Below, piece after piece: positions 1 through 9,122 of a DNA stretch of 64,000 nt (the first letter of the stretch is position 1; every line of letters begins with the position of its first letter). This DNA is from an uncultured Holophagaceae bacterium. Its GTDB lineage: Bacteria > Acidobacteriota > Holophagae > Holophagales > Holophagaceae. The notes beneath the pieces are model-generated. The model ran no database searches. It saw only the letters and a program-made list of their open reading frames with translations, and was not told the origin of the DNA. The stretch covers positions 25,328 to 89,327 of the forward strand of contig CAISFO010000047.1 of NCBI GenBank assembly GCA_903884655.1, in the 5' to 3' direction. The position numbers and the translations under genes are program-made.

Positions 1-1
1 C

Positions 2-2482
2 AAGGTGAAAGACCTTTCAGACGTCATGAGCAACCGCGTCCTCTGGGACCGGTTCTGGGTGCTGGCCGCCCGCCGGTGGAAGCCGGAGCCGCTGCTGGCG
101 ATGCTTGCCCAGGACACACGCCTAGCCTGGTTCCGCTTCTGGGAACCCGCGCTGCAGGCCCAGGATCCTGTGCTGGTCGCCCGGCACCGGGTCATCGAAC
201 AGGTGACCACGGCCCTGGGGCGCCTCGTGCAGGGTGCGCCCGACGCCGTGAAGGATCCCCTCATCGCCCGCCTGCGGGGGCCCCAGACCGTGGGCGAAGT
301 GCTGGGCAAGGACAGCCAGTGGGTGTGGCCCGAGTTCACCCCCCGCCGCGACAACCGGGGTAAGCTCCGCGAAGATGGCGACGATCGCATCATCGGTCAG
401 GGCGTGGACCAGGGCCGCGTCCCCGGCGCGCTGTGGGGTGATCGGCCCGGCGAGGCCTGGTATGTGCTGGAGGCCCTGGCCCGGCACCGCCAGGGGGACT
501 CCACAGCGCCCTACCTGCCCCTGGACGCCCCTCAGCGGGGCGGCGAAACGAACCGCACTCTGTTGGCCATGCGCATGGCACGAGCGGAGCAGAACCTGCC
601 CCTCGCCGTGGAGATCATGGGCCGTCGGCCCGGAGCTGCCAACGACCGCACCTGGCTGGAGGGCAAGGTGACCCTCCTCGTGGCCGCCCACCAGCGGGAC
701 CAGGCCGCCGAAGCCTTCAGCGCCTACGTAGTGGCCGCCCAGGCCAGGCTCAGCGTGGACGACTTCCGCAACCTGTCGGCCATGGCCGAGGATGCCGGTC
801 TTCCGGGTCCTCTGGAGGTGATGGACGCCGGTCGACCCGTGAGTCCCGCCTTCCTGGCCTTCCTGCGGGACCTCCGGCCCGCCGAGGCAGCGCGGTTCAG
901 CACCCTGGATCCCAGCGGCTACCGGGCGGCCCTCGCCCACCGCTGGCGGGAGCGGGAGCCCCAGCTGACTGCCGAGCAGATCCGGTACTGGCTCCGGGAG
1001 CTCTGGGCCCAGGACAGCGCCCCCCTGCCGCGTCGCGGCCTCGCGAAGCTGGGTGGGCCCTGGCCCCATGCCGTGACCTGGCTGGAGCAGCAGCCCCTTT
1101 CGGAGCGGTTGTCCGTGGTGAAGGCCATGGAAGAAGCTCTGAAAGCCTCTGTGTCCAGTCCAGTTCTGTTCGACCGTCTCGGCCACAGCGCCAGCGACGA
1201 TGTGGCCGACCTCCTGGCCGTGCGTGTGCGCCTGGCCCGGGGCGAGGCCAGCGCGGCCCTCGGCCTCGCCGACGGGATGCTCACCGAGCTGCGTAGGGGA
1301 GAGGCCTTGTCTTTCGCGGCCCCCGCGCAGCTTATGGAAGGCGCCGAAGGCAGTGAAGAAGGCGAGGTGGCCCCTCCGCCCGAACGGATCAGCGCCGGTG
1401 ACCCCATGGTGGATCGCCTGCGGACCTGGCTTCTGCCCTTCCGCGAGGCCAAGGCTGCTGCGCCCCTGGAGGCCCGGCTCCTGACCTTCCTGAAGGCAAA
1501 GCGCCAGGAAGGAACCACGGCTCTGCCGGCCTGGAAGCTGGCCTTCGAACTCAGCGGTGCGGCCGAGGCTTCCAGTCTCGGCCAGGAGCTGGAGGAGGCC
1601 TGGTTCCGTGGCGAAGTGCAGGCCGAGGAGCTGGGGCCCCTCACAGAGACCCTGGCCCGAAGTCTGCCCGCCGAAGCTCCCCGCTGGCTGGCCCGGTGGC
1701 CCCGTCACCATGCCTTCACCGGTGCCGCGCAGCGCGCCGCCATCTTCGTGGCCCTCAAGCGACCCGCCGAAGGCGCCAGGGCCCTCTTCGAGGGGCGTCG
1801 CAGGAGCCCCTGGGAAGCCCGCGAGGAGGTGCAGGCCTTCGACCTCTGGCGCCGCTTGGGAGCGCCCGTTCCCGCCGACACGAAGGCCCCTGCCGCCTGG
1901 GCCGAAGCCCTCCCAGCCTGGCTGGCCAAGGCCGAAGCCGCGGTCGGTCCCCTGGGGATCCGATTGAAGGCCCATCCTCTGGACCTGCTTTCGGCCCGGG
2001 CCGCCCTGCGCAGTCCTTCGGCCGCCGATGAGGATGCTCTCCTCCGGGCTGGTCTCGCCCTGGGCCACGCCAGCCGAGGCGAGGCAGAAGGCGACCGCCT
2101 CCTTCTCCGCATCCGCGCGGCCCGCGGGCTGCTGCCCCGGTCCGCCGAGGCCGCCCGCTGGGCCCTCGAAGGCAGCTCGCCCGACGGCATGACGCGCCTG
2201 CTGGTCCAGCGTCGCTTCCGCACGGTGGACATCAACGGGGCTCTGGCCGATGCGGCCCGCATCGCCCGCCAGGTGGGCGATGACCGCGGCCTGAAAGAAG
2301 CCCTCAGCCTCCTTGCTGATCGCAGCGCCCCCGGTGTGCAGGCCCTGCGAGCGGAGCTGGCGGTGCCTGAGGCGCCGCCCAGCATCTACCACCTGGTGTA
2401 TGGCCGCCCGGCGCCCCTCCGGCCCCGGGATCTCACTTGGGCACTCCTGTCCAACATCCTCAAGGCGGAGGGCGTCCGATGA
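2..2482 (+). CDS. Large helical-repeat-like protein of unknown function, N-terminus cut by window edge
   Basis: The frame is open to the left edge; the first possible start is a GTG at 5, so the N-terminus probably lies outside the window. The visible ~825 residues are rich in Ala, Leu, Arg and Trp and look like stacked helices, as in TPR-like scaffolds. I see no catalytic motif, signal peptide or membrane span. Its TGA overlaps the ATG of the next gene (ATGA), so it is translationally coupled to two secreted envelope proteins and is probably the first or middle gene of that operon. I do not recognise the family. Neighbours resembling YfaA and YfaQ suggest an alpha-2-macroglobulin-type envelope operon, but this protein shows no macroglobulin features. 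Confidence 0.75.
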   Translation, partial: KVKDLSDVMSNRVLWDRFWVLAARRWKPEPLLAMLAQDTRLAWFRFWEPALQAQDPVLVARHRVIEQVTTALGRLVQGAPDAVKDPLIARLRGPQTVGEVLGKDSQWVWPEFTPRRDNRGKLREDGDDRIIGQGVDQGRVPGALWGDRPGEAWYVLEALARHRQGDSTAPYLPLDAPQRGGETNRTLLAMRMARAEQNLPLAVEIMGRRPGAANDRTWLEGKVTLLVAAHQRDQAAEAFSAYVVAAQARLSVDDFRNLSAMAEDAGLPGPLEVMDAGRPVSPAFLAFLRDLRPAEAARFSTLDPSGYRAALAHRWREREPQLTAEQIRYWLRELWAQDSAPLPRRGLAKLGGPWPHAVTWLEQQPLSERLSVVKAMEEALKASVSSPVLFDRLGHSASDDVADLLAVRVRLARGEASAALGLADGMLTELRRGEALSFAAPAQLMEGAEGSEEGEVAPPPERISAGDPMVDRLRTWLLPFREAKAAAPLEARLLTFLKAKRQEGTTALPAWKLAFELSGAAEASSLGQELEEAWFRGEVQAEELGPLTETLARSLPAEAPRWLARWPRHHAFTGAAQRAAIFVALKRPAEGARALFEGRRRSPWEAREEVQAFDLWRRLGAPVPADTKAPAAWAEALPAWLAKAEAAVGPLGIRLKAHPLDLLSARAALRSPSAADEDALLRAGLALGHASRGEAEGDRLLLRIRAARGLLPRSAEAARWALEGSSPDGMTRLLVQRRFRTVDINGALADAARIARQVGDDRGLKEALSLLADRSAPGVQALRAELAVPEAPPSIYHLVYGRPAPLRPRDLTWALLSNILKAEGVR

Positions 2483-4002
2483 TCCGCTGCATCCTGTATG
2501 CGACCCTGGTCCTGTTCACCCTGCAGGCCCAGGCCCCCATGCCCCTGCCGGAGGGCCCTGTGCGTCTGGTCATCCCGGATGCCTCGGCCTTCGACGCTGC
2601 CCTCACGGGTGGCTACCGTTCCGTCCTCAAGGGGGAACCGCGCGAGGACGATCCCCTCGTGGCGGCTTGGCGCCGGACCCAGGTGGGCACCAAGCTCGAG
2701 GACCAGTGGGGCCGCCTCTCCGGAGACCTGCCCTGGACCTGGGACACGATCCGGAAGCTGCAGCCGAAAGCCGTGGCCCTCGCCATCCTGGATGTGGGCC
2801 ACCTGGAGGCGGTGCTCATCATCGAAACACCTCTGGCGCAGCTGCCCATCAGCCCGCCCAAGGGACAGGCCCGCACCCATGGTGGTGTGGCCTACGCCCT
2901 GGTGGCACCGGGCGCCGCCGATGGCAGCGAGGACAAGGACCGCCGCATGGGTCTGGCCTGGGCGCGCCTGGGGGGCCGCCTGATCCTCGCCACCAGCGAG
3001 CGGGCCCTGAAGCGCTCCCTGGACGAGGCGCTGGCGGGCCGCGGCTTCAAGGCCCCGCTGCCCGGGCTGGTGGCCATGGAGCTGGATCTCGACGCGCTGC
3101 GCCGGGACCGCTATTTCCGCCGCGAGTTCCCCTTCCCGGAAGGCCCGGAGAAAGGGCGCGTCCATGCGTCGCTCCGAATGGAGAATGGCCGGCTGGTGGA
3201 GGTCCGCGAAGGATCGAACGAGCCGCGAAAGGGCGTCTTCAGCTTCCCTGGTGCGGGCTTCGCCGCAGCAGGCTGGCAGGCCGAAGGCGAGGCCTTCTGG
3301 CCCACCTTCCGGCGGGCCTGTCTGGAGCCCATCCCCGCCCTGGCGGAGGACCCCGTCGCCGCCCTGAGTACCTTGCCCATGGCGAGACCCCAGGCCGGTG
3401 AAGACCGCTACGCCGTGGACTTCACTAAGCCCAGGCTGACGGCGGGCGCCGCGAAAGCGGAAGAAGGGGACCTGGCTCCCTGGAAGGCTCTGCTGGCCCG
3501 CCAGCCAGTGACCAGCTGGGGCTACGTCCTGACCTCCGACGGGGTCCGCCGACTGGTCTTCCCCTGGCCCGCCAATCTGGATGCCGAGTTCCTCGAAGCC
3601 TGCCGCGCCACGGTGGTGCGCCGGGCCGGCCGGGCCACCGTGCAGAAACTCGGGGACGTGCAGGAACTCCAGGTGGGGCCGGGGCTGCCGACCCTGGCCC
3701 TGCGCCGAACGGGGGGGCTGCTCTGGGTGGGCGCGTCCGCCCGGGACCTGAAGGACATGCCCGAGCCCCGGGCCGAAGCGGACCTCATCCGCTGGGGCCA
3801 GGTGAACCTGGACACCGTGCGGGCCGAGTCCACCCGGTGGGCCAAGGTGGAAGGGCCTGCGCGCCCGGAGCTGGTGCGGCCCATGTCGGACCGCGTGCTG
3901 GGCCTGCTGGGCTGGATGCCCAGCACCCGCGCCCTGCGGGTGGAGCGCCGCCGCACCGCAAAGGGCTGGCTGGAAACCGCCACCTTCGGCGGAGGCCAGT
4001 GA
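2479..4002 (+). CDS. Secreted protein of unknown function, YfaA/DUF2138-like by size and context
   Basis: The 507-residue product starts at the ATG overlapping the previous stop. Its first ~19 residues (MIRCILYATLVLFTLQAQA) are a clear signal peptide, so it should be periplasmic. No enzymatic motif is visible. The length (E. coli YfaA is about 560 residues, from memory) and the position directly before a YfaQ-like gene suggest the DUF2138/YfaA family, which accompanies bacterial alpha-2-macroglobulin genes. That assignment rests on size and gene order, not on a recognised motif. Its TGA overlaps the GTG start of the next gene, so the two are coupled. Confidence 0.7.
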   Translation: MIRCILYATLVLFTLQAQAPMPLPEGPVRLVIPDASAFDAALTGGYRSVLKGEPREDDPLVAAWRRTQVGTKLEDQWGRLSGDLPWTWDTIRKLQPKAVALAILDVGHLEAVLIIETPLAQLPISPPKGQARTHGGVAYALVAPGAADGSEDKDRRMGLAWARLGGRLILATSERALKRSLDEALAGRGFKAPLPGLVAMELDLDALRRDRYFRREFPFPEGPEKGRVHASLRMENGRLVEVREGSNEPRKGVFSFPGAGFAAAGWQAEGEAFWPTFRRACLEPIPALAEDPVAALSTLPMARPQAGEDRYAVDFTKPRLTAGAAKAEEGDLAPWKALLARQPVTSWGYVLTSDGVRRLVFPWPANLDAEFLEACRATVVRRAGRATVQKLGDVQELQVGPGLPTLALRRTGGLLWVGASARDLKDMPEPRAEADLIRWGQVNLDTVRAESTRWAKVEGPARPELVRPMSDRVLGLLGWMPSTRALRVERRRTAKGWLETATFGGGQ

Positions 4003-5693
4003 TCTTCCCTCGAGGCCGCGCCATCGCCGCGATCCTCACCTGGATCGTGGCGATGGCGGCCTCGGGCCAGGAGCCCGTCCTGCACACCTGGCGCCTAGTC
4101 CAGGGCCGGCTTGAAACCTCGGAAGGCGTCTCCGACGCGCCCCTGGCCGTGGGCTCCCTGCAGAAGCCCTTCGTGGTCCGGGCCTGGGCCCAGGCCCATC
4201 CGGACCGGCCTTCGCCCCGCTTCACCTGCAGGGGCGGTGGTGCCTGCTGGTTGAAGAAGGGCCATGGCGAGCTGGGCCTGGCCACGGCTCTGGCCCGCTC
4301 CTGCAACGCCTACTTCCGGCAGCTGGCCGAAACCACGCCCGGGGACCAGCTGACCGACAGCCTGGGTCGCGCAGGCTTTGCGCCGGCCCCCTTGAATGCA
4401 GATCAGGCCATCGGTCTCGCGGTGCCGGACCTGCTTCGGATCCGTCCCTCGCAACTGCTGGAAGCCTACCGGGGCCTGCTGCTGGAGCCCTGGCCCCTGG
4501 GCGAGGCCCTGCGCCGGGAGGTGCTCCGGGGCCTGCACGAGGGCGCCCGCAGCGGCACCGCGGGGGGCCTGGGCGCCTGGGGTCTCTGGGCCAAGACGGG
4601 CACCGTGCCGCTGGACGCCCAGCACACCGAGGGCTTCGCCCTGGTCCTGGACGAGGGCGAACTGGCCATCCTGGCCCGCCTGCGGCCCGGCACCGGGGCC
4701 CAGGCCGCCACGGCCCTGGCCGCACCCCTGGCGGCCCAGCGGCCGGGTACTGCGGTGCCCACCCATGGGGGCGACCAGGTCCACGTGCGCCTCTTCGACC
4801 TGCTGCCCGCCACCGGATTCAGCGTGCAGAATGCAGGGCCAGCCCCCATCCCGGATGGACGTGGCTTCCTGGGCCCAGGGGCCAGCCATCCGCTCAGGCC
4901 CGGGGACCGGGTGGGACCCGGGCAGCTTGAACTCCGCGCAGAAACGCGGGGTATCCGCCGCCGCTTCCAGGGCCGTCTACAGGTCAGCGACGGGCACCTC
5001 CTGGCTACGCTCACCCGGCGCGCCTACGTCGAAGGTGTGCTCGCCGCGGAGCTGCCCTGCGGAGATCCCGAACTGCGGCTGGACCTGGGTGCGGCGGTGC
5101 TGCGCTTTCTGGCCCGGGGCCGCCGGCATGTGGACGCGGACGTCTGCGACAGCACCCACTGCGCCTGGTTCGTGGGGCAGGGACCCCTGCTGGACTGGAC
5201 GGACCCCGCCCGGGCCCGGGTGCTGCCTGCCCAGGCGGAGCCCCGCTCCCTGGACGAGGCCGACTGGGCACGCATCCAAGGCCGCTCCCGCCTCCCCGGT
5301 CCTGCACTCTGGACCGCCCATTGCGGGGGCAGCCCCCTTTCGACCCGGCGGGTCTGGGGCTTTGGCGAAGGGGCCGCCGCGCCCTGTCCTCGGCATCCAG
5401 GTGTCACCGCCGGGTGGACCCGGATCTGGCGCCGGGGGGATCTGGAGAGGGCTTTCGGCCCGGGCATCGACGCCGTAGTAATGGAGCCGCCCCCGGGGGT
5501 CTGGCGCCTCACGTTCTCGCGGAAGGGCCGCAAGGAGACCTATGGATTTGACGAGGCCCACCGGCGCATGGCCACAGTGCTGGGCTGGGACGCCCTGCCG
5601 AGTCCGGCGGACCGCATTGAGCTGAACCCAGAGGGCCTGCGGCTCGAGGGCACGGGGCAGGGGCACCGCGTGGGACTCTGTCTGGGGAAGTGA
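3999..5693 (+). CDS. Secreted penicillin-binding-like domain fused to SpoIID/LytB-like domain (YfaQ/DUF2300-like)
   Basis: The 564-residue product starts at a GTG inside the upstream stop; residues 1-23 form a signal peptide. The N-terminal half carries the three transpeptidase/beta-lactamase motifs in order: S53-x-x-K56, S101-C-N103 and K199-T-G201. The C-terminal half resembles SpoIID/LytB: YVEGVLAAELP at 343-353 with the Glu that is catalytic in SpoIID lytic transglycosylases (E351 here), a DVCDSTHC segment at 381-388, and a later HCGGSP loop. It should act on periplasmic peptidoglycan, perhaps coupling acyl-transfer or binding with glycan cleavage. E. coli YfaQ has a similar size and operon setting, so the same family is likely. 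Activity is inferred. Confidence 0.75.
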   Translation: MIFPRGRAIAAILTWIVAMAASGQEPVLHTWRLVQGRLETSEGVSDAPLAVGSLQKPFVVRAWAQAHPDRPSPRFTCRGGGACWLKKGHGELGLATALARSCNAYFRQLAETTPGDQLTDSLGRAGFAPAPLNADQAIGLAVPDLLRIRPSQLLEAYRGLLLEPWPLGEALRREVLRGLHEGARSGTAGGLGAWGLWAKTGTVPLDAQHTEGFALVLDEGELAILARLRPGTGAQAATALAAPLAAQRPGTAVPTHGGDQVHVRLFDLLPATGFSVQNAGPAPIPDGRGFLGPGASHPLRPGDRVGPGQLELRAETRGIRRRFQGRLQVSDGHLLATLTRRAYVEGVLAAELPCGDPELRLDLGAAVLRFLARGRRHVDADVCDSTHCAWFVGQGPLLDWTDPARARVLPAQAEPRSLDEADWARIQGRSRLPGPALWTAHCGGSPLSTRRVWGFGEGAAAPCPRHPGVTAGWTRIWRRGDLERAFGPGIDAVVMEPPPGVWRLTFSRKGRKETYGFDEAHRRMATVLGWDALPSPADRIELNPEGLRLEGTGQGHRVGLCLGK

Positions 5694-5723
5694 GGGACGA
5701 TGCAGTTTATGGAAGGAGCGTCA

Positions 5724-6530
5724 ATGTGGAATCCAAGGATGGTCCTGGCGAGCCTTTCCGCTGCGTTCTTGATGGCGGCCCAGCCCGTGGACACCTTGCC
5801 TAAGGCACTGGTCCTCAGGCCGGGGGAAGGCCTGGCCATCACCATGGGCGATGGCGAGGTGCACGCCTATGGTGATGCCCGGAGGGAAGCTCCCATGGGC
5901 AGCCTGGCGAAGCTGGCGTGGATGCGCCTCGAAGGCACAGACTGGTCGGCCGAGAGCGTGCGCTTCGTTTGCACCGGAACATTAGGGCCCTTCACCTGTG
6001 GGAACCCCAAAGGCCACGGCCGGGTGGATCTGGGGAGGGCGCTGAGGGCTGATTGCAATCTGGCATTCCTCTCCTGGATTGCAGGTTCTCAGAGCGGCTG
6101 GAAGGACTTCTACGGAGAAGCGGCGGCCCGAGCCAGGATGGAAGAGGTCTTTTCTTCCTTCCTTGGACACCGTCTGCCGCCGGGAGACACGCTTCCGCCC
6201 CTGACGGCCGCCTGGGTGGGAGTGGGGGACCTGCTGCGCACCAGCCCCGAGGCCTTTCTTCGCTGGCTGATGGAGCCGGAACAGGCCCAGGTGGCGACGT
6301 TCGGAAAGCGCTATCTGGCGGGTGGGTGGGTCGAAGTGAAGGATCTCCTCGGCAAGGAGGACTGGTGGTTCATCACAGGGACTGTCCCCGTGGTTGGTGA
6401 ACCCGCGGCTACCAGCGCCTGGGTCGCCGGGGGACGGGGACTGGCCATGGTGGTGCTGTTCATTCCTCGAGGCACTGGCATGCTGGAAGGCATGGCCCGC
6501 ATCCGGGTAATCCTTGGGCTGAAGGGCTGA
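5724..6530 (+). CDS. Secreted paralogue of the upstream transpeptidase-like domain, active-site motifs degraded
   Basis: The 268-residue product is set to the third in-frame ATG because AAGGAG lies just upstream and a signal peptide (MWNPRMVLASLSAAFLMAAQ) follows; in-frame ATGs at 5700 and 5709 are less likely. It aligns by eye with the N-terminal half of the preceding protein: S60-L-A-K63 keeps S-x-x-K, a shared PFTCGNPKGHGR-type segment follows, but S-x-N has become D-C-N (110-112) and K-T-G has become I-T-G (217-219). There is no SpoIID-like part. It may be a binding or regulatory partner rather than an enzyme. Its TGA overlaps the next ATG. Confidence 0.7.
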   Translation: MWNPRMVLASLSAAFLMAAQPVDTLPKALVLRPGEGLAITMGDGEVHAYGDARREAPMGSLAKLAWMRLEGTDWSAESVRFVCTGTLGPFTCGNPKGHGRVDLGRALRADCNLAFLSWIAGSQSGWKDFYGEAAARARMEEVFSSFLGHRLPPGDTLPPLTAAWVGVGDLLRTSPEAFLRWLMEPEQAQVATFGKRYLAGGWVEVKDLLGKEDWWFITGTVPVVGEPAATSAWVAGGRGLAMVVLFIPRGTGMLEGMARIRVILGLKG

Positions 6531-6772
6531 TGACCTGGTCGGTCTACCTCCTTCGCTGCGGGGACGGAACCCTCTACTGCGGCATCGCGCTGGAGGTGGC
6601 GGCGCGGCTCGAACAGCACCGGGCGGGGAAGGGCGCCAAGTACACCCGGGGCCGGGGGCCGCTGAAGCTGGTCTACAGCGAGGCCTGCGGGACGAGGGCC
6701 GTGGCGCTCCGACGGGAGCGGGCCATCAAGCGGCTGCGGCGGGAGGCCAAGCTTAGGCTCTGCGGCCCTTGA
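6530..6772 (+). CDS. GIY-YIG domain protein (UPF0213/YhbQ type)
   Basis: This 80-residue protein begins VYLLRCGDGTLYCGI, the two-strand GIY-YIG signature, followed by the conserved RLEQHRAGKGAKYT region typical of the UPF0213/YhbQ group. These are small single-domain nuclease-fold proteins with poorly defined roles in DNA repair or nucleic-acid metabolism. The start ATG overlaps the previous stop (TGATG), so it is cotranslated with the envelope genes although a functional link is doubtful. Its 3' end overlaps the convergent rpe gene by 20 bases. Confidence 0.85.
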   Translation: MTWSVYLLRCGDGTLYCGIALEVAARLEQHRAGKGAKYTRGRGPLKLVYSEACGTRAVALRRERAIKRLRREAKLRLCGP

Positions 6773-7439
6773 ACATCTCCTGAAGCAGACCAGCGGCGGC
6801 GGCCTTAGGGTCCTCGGCCTTGAATATGGCGTTGCCGGCCACGAGGCAGTCAGCGCCAGCGCGGATGAGATCACCGGCGTTCTTCAGGCTGACGCCGCCA
6901 TCCACCTGGATGAAGAAGGGCAGTCCGCGTTCGGTGCGCAGGGTGTCCAGGCGCTTGACTTTGTCCAGCACCCGGGGGATGAAGCTCTGGCCGCCGAAGC
7001 CGGGGTTGACGCTCATCAGCAGCACGAAATCGAAGTCACCCACCAGGTCCACCAGGGTTTCTACGGGTGTGCCTGGGTTCAGCACCACACCGGCCTTACC
7101 GCCCGCCTGGCGGATGGCGGCCAGGGTCCGGTGCACATGGGGGTCCGCTTCCTGGTGGATGCTTACCCAGTCGGCGCCAGCCTTCACGAACTCGGCCGCG
7201 TAGCGCAGGGGCTCCACGATCATCAGGTGGCAGTCCAGGGGCAGGGTGGTGGCCTTACGCAGGCTTTCGACCACCGGCAGACCGATGGTGATGTTGGGCA
7301 CGAAGCGGCCATCCATGACGTCCACATGCACCACCTGGGCCCCCGAGGCCTCGATCATGCGGAGTTCCTCGCCCAGCCGGCTGAAGTCGGCAGACAGGAG
7401 GGACGGGGCCAGGAGGGGGGTATCGGGGCGCAGGCTCAT
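6753..7439 (-). CDS. rpe: Ribulose-phosphate 3-epimerase
   Basis: The 228-residue product interconverts ribulose 5-phosphate and xylulose 5-phosphate in the pentose phosphate pathway. It is a TIM-barrel with family motifs in order: APSLLSADF near the N-terminus, HVDVMDGRFVPNITIG (metal-binding His38 and Asp40), DCHLMI, MSVNPGFGGQSF (phosphate loop) and the catalytic VDGGV. The ATG at 7439 gives the normal family length; the frame extends upstream but that part is not conserved. It lies 4 bases after the amidohydrolase stop, so the two are probably cotranscribed. Confidence 0.95.
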   Translation of the reverse strand: MSLRPDTPLLAPSLLSADFSRLGEELRMIEASGAQVVHVDVMDGRFVPNITIGLPVVESLRKATTLPLDCHLMIVEPLRYAAEFVKAGADWVSIHQEADPHVHRTLAAIRQAGGKAGVVLNPGTPVETLVDLVGDFDFVLLMSVNPGFGGQSFIPRVLDKVKRLDTLRTERGLPFFIQVDGGVSLKNAGDLIRAGADCLVAGNAIFKAEDPKAAAAGLLQEMFKGRRA

Positions 7440-7443
7440 GCTC

Positions 7444-9090
7444 CTAGTGTGCCAGGGACGCTTCCACTCCATTCACCCAGAGCCTTCCGGGCCTCACTTT
7501 CCGCAGGGCCTCGGGGCTGATGTCCGCGAGGGGCACCTGTACCCAAAGCAGATCGGCCACGGCACCTTTCTGGATCACGCCAAGTTCCCGGGACCGGCCC
7601 AGGGCCGTGGCGTTCCCCGAGGTATAGGCGCGGATCGCTTCCGTGCGGGAAAGGCGCTGGTCGGGCAGGAAACCGCCCGGGGGATCGCCCTGGGCGTCCT
7701 GGCGAGTCTCGGCCGCGGCGAGGCCAAGAAAGGGATTGGCGTCCTCCACGGGCGCGTCACTGCCGAAGGCCAGCACGGCGCCGCCATTGACGAACCTGCG
7801 CCAGGGGAAGGCCTCGTCCAGGCGCGCAGGCCCAAGCCGCTCAGGCGTCCAGCTGTGGTCAGAGGTGCAGTGGATGGGCTGCACGCTGGCCACCACACCC
7901 TGCTTGCCGAACCGCGCCGCATCTTCGGCGGTGACGATCTGGGCGTGCTCGATGCGGGGCGGCAGGGCGCTCTTGCCCTTTTTCATCGCTTCGGCCAGCA
8001 GGTCGAGGGCGGCGTGATTGGCCGCGTCACCGATGGCGTGGATGGCGGGCTGGTAGCCGGAGCGAAGGGTGATGGCGGCGTCCAGGGCGATCCTGGCGGG
8101 GTCCGCGACCCACAGGCCCAGGGTGCCAGGCTCATCCGAATAGGGGGCCAGCAGCCGTGCCCCGCGGCTGCCCAGGGCGCCATCCAGGAAGAACTTCACG
8201 CCCTGCACCTGGAGGAAGGACAGCCGCTTGGGCCGGGCCCGTTTCAGTTCCTTGAGCATGAGGTCGTGGTCGTGGGCCAGGTAGGCGAAGACCCTGATGG
8301 GCAGGGTCCCCGCGCTGGCCAGGCGGCGGTAGGCGGCGAGCGCCCGCCCGTCCACTCCCATATCGGCCACGGTGGTGAAGCCCTCAGCCCGCAGGGAGCG
8401 CAGACCCGCCTCGATCCTGGATTCCAGCTCGGCATCCGTGTCCGGGGGGAGGTGCGAGGTTACCAGGTCCATGGCGGCATCGAGCAGGATGCCGGTGGGG
8501 CGGCCATGGGCATCCTTGAGGATGCGGCCGCCCTCAGGATCCGGCGTCTGGGGGCCTATGCCGGCGATGGCCAGCGCGGCGGTGTTCACCCAGGCGGCAT
8601 GGCCATCCACCCGTTTCAGAAGGGCAGGTCTCGTTCCGGTCAGGGCGTCCAGATCCAGGGCCCGGGGAAAGGTCTTGGCAGGCCAGAGGTTCTGGTCCCA
8701 GCCTCGGCCCCGCAGCCAGCCCTCGGGGTGGGCTTCGGACCAGCCTCGAATCTGTCCAAGCACCTCTGGCAGGCTCTCCAACCCAGCCAGGTCCACCTGT
8801 CCCGATCTCGCCCCGAGGCTGGCCACATGGGCATGCCCTTCGATGAAGCCAGGCAGCAGGGAGCCGCCTGGGAGGTCCACCCGCTGGGCCCGGGGATGGG
8901 TCCTGGCCAGGGACTCGACGGGGCCAACGGCTCGGATCTGCCCCTTCTCGATCACCACGGCCTGGCCCTGGCGGAACCCCTGGGAAGTCCAGAGGTCCGC
9001 CCCGGCAAGGAGGAGGATGGCGGGCGGCGGCGGGGGCGGCAAAGGCATGGGCAGCTCGGGGGGGATGGCCAGTGTAGCGTCCACCCCCAT
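7444..9090 (-). CDS. YtcJ-type metal-dependent amidohydrolase
   Basis: The 548-residue protein belongs to the amidohydrolase superfamily, YtcJ-like branch. It shows an N-terminal beta-sandwich segment with PGFIEGHAHV (metal ligands H86 and H88), then the TIM-barrel with AIHAIGDAANH and IEHAQIV motifs and the late metal-binding Asp in the FGSDAPVED region. Substrates for this group are mostly unknown N-acyl or amide compounds. A run of prolines (PLPPPPPP) lies near the N-terminus; an internal ATG at 9048 just before it is an alternative start. No signal peptide is convincing. It is divergent from the mutase gene with only ~30 bases between starts. Confidence 0.85.
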   Translation of the reverse strand: MGVDATLAIPPELPMPLPPPPPPAILLLAGADLWTSQGFRQGQAVVIEKGQIRAVGPVESLARTHPRAQRVDLPGGSLLPGFIEGHAHVASLGARSGQVDLAGLESLPEVLGQIRGWSEAHPEGWLRGRGWDQNLWPAKTFPRALDLDALTGTRPALLKRVDGHAAWVNTAALAIAGIGPQTPDPEGGRILKDAHGRPTGILLDAAMDLVTSHLPPDTDAELESRIEAGLRSLRAEGFTTVADMGVDGRALAAYRRLASAGTLPIRVFAYLAHDHDLMLKELKRARPKRLSFLQVQGVKFFLDGALGSRGARLLAPYSDEPGTLGLWVADPARIALDAAITLRSGYQPAIHAIGDAANHAALDLLAEAMKKGKSALPPRIEHAQIVTAEDAARFGKQGVVASVQPIHCTSDHSWTPERLGPARLDEAFPWRRFVNGGAVLAFGSDAPVEDANPFLGLAAAETRQDAQGDPPGGFLPDQRLSRTEAIRAYTSGNATALGRSRELGVIQKGAVADLLWVQVPLADISPEALRKVRPGRLWVNGVEASLAH

Positions 9091-9122
9091 TGGGACGATA
9101 AGGTGATCCTTTGGGAGGCCCC

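Noticed and set aside
122..2392. Long minus-strand open frame opposite the first gene
   Set aside because: GC-rich shadow frame: it is full of Gly, Gln, Arg and His with no motif, and the plus strand is coupled to real genes.
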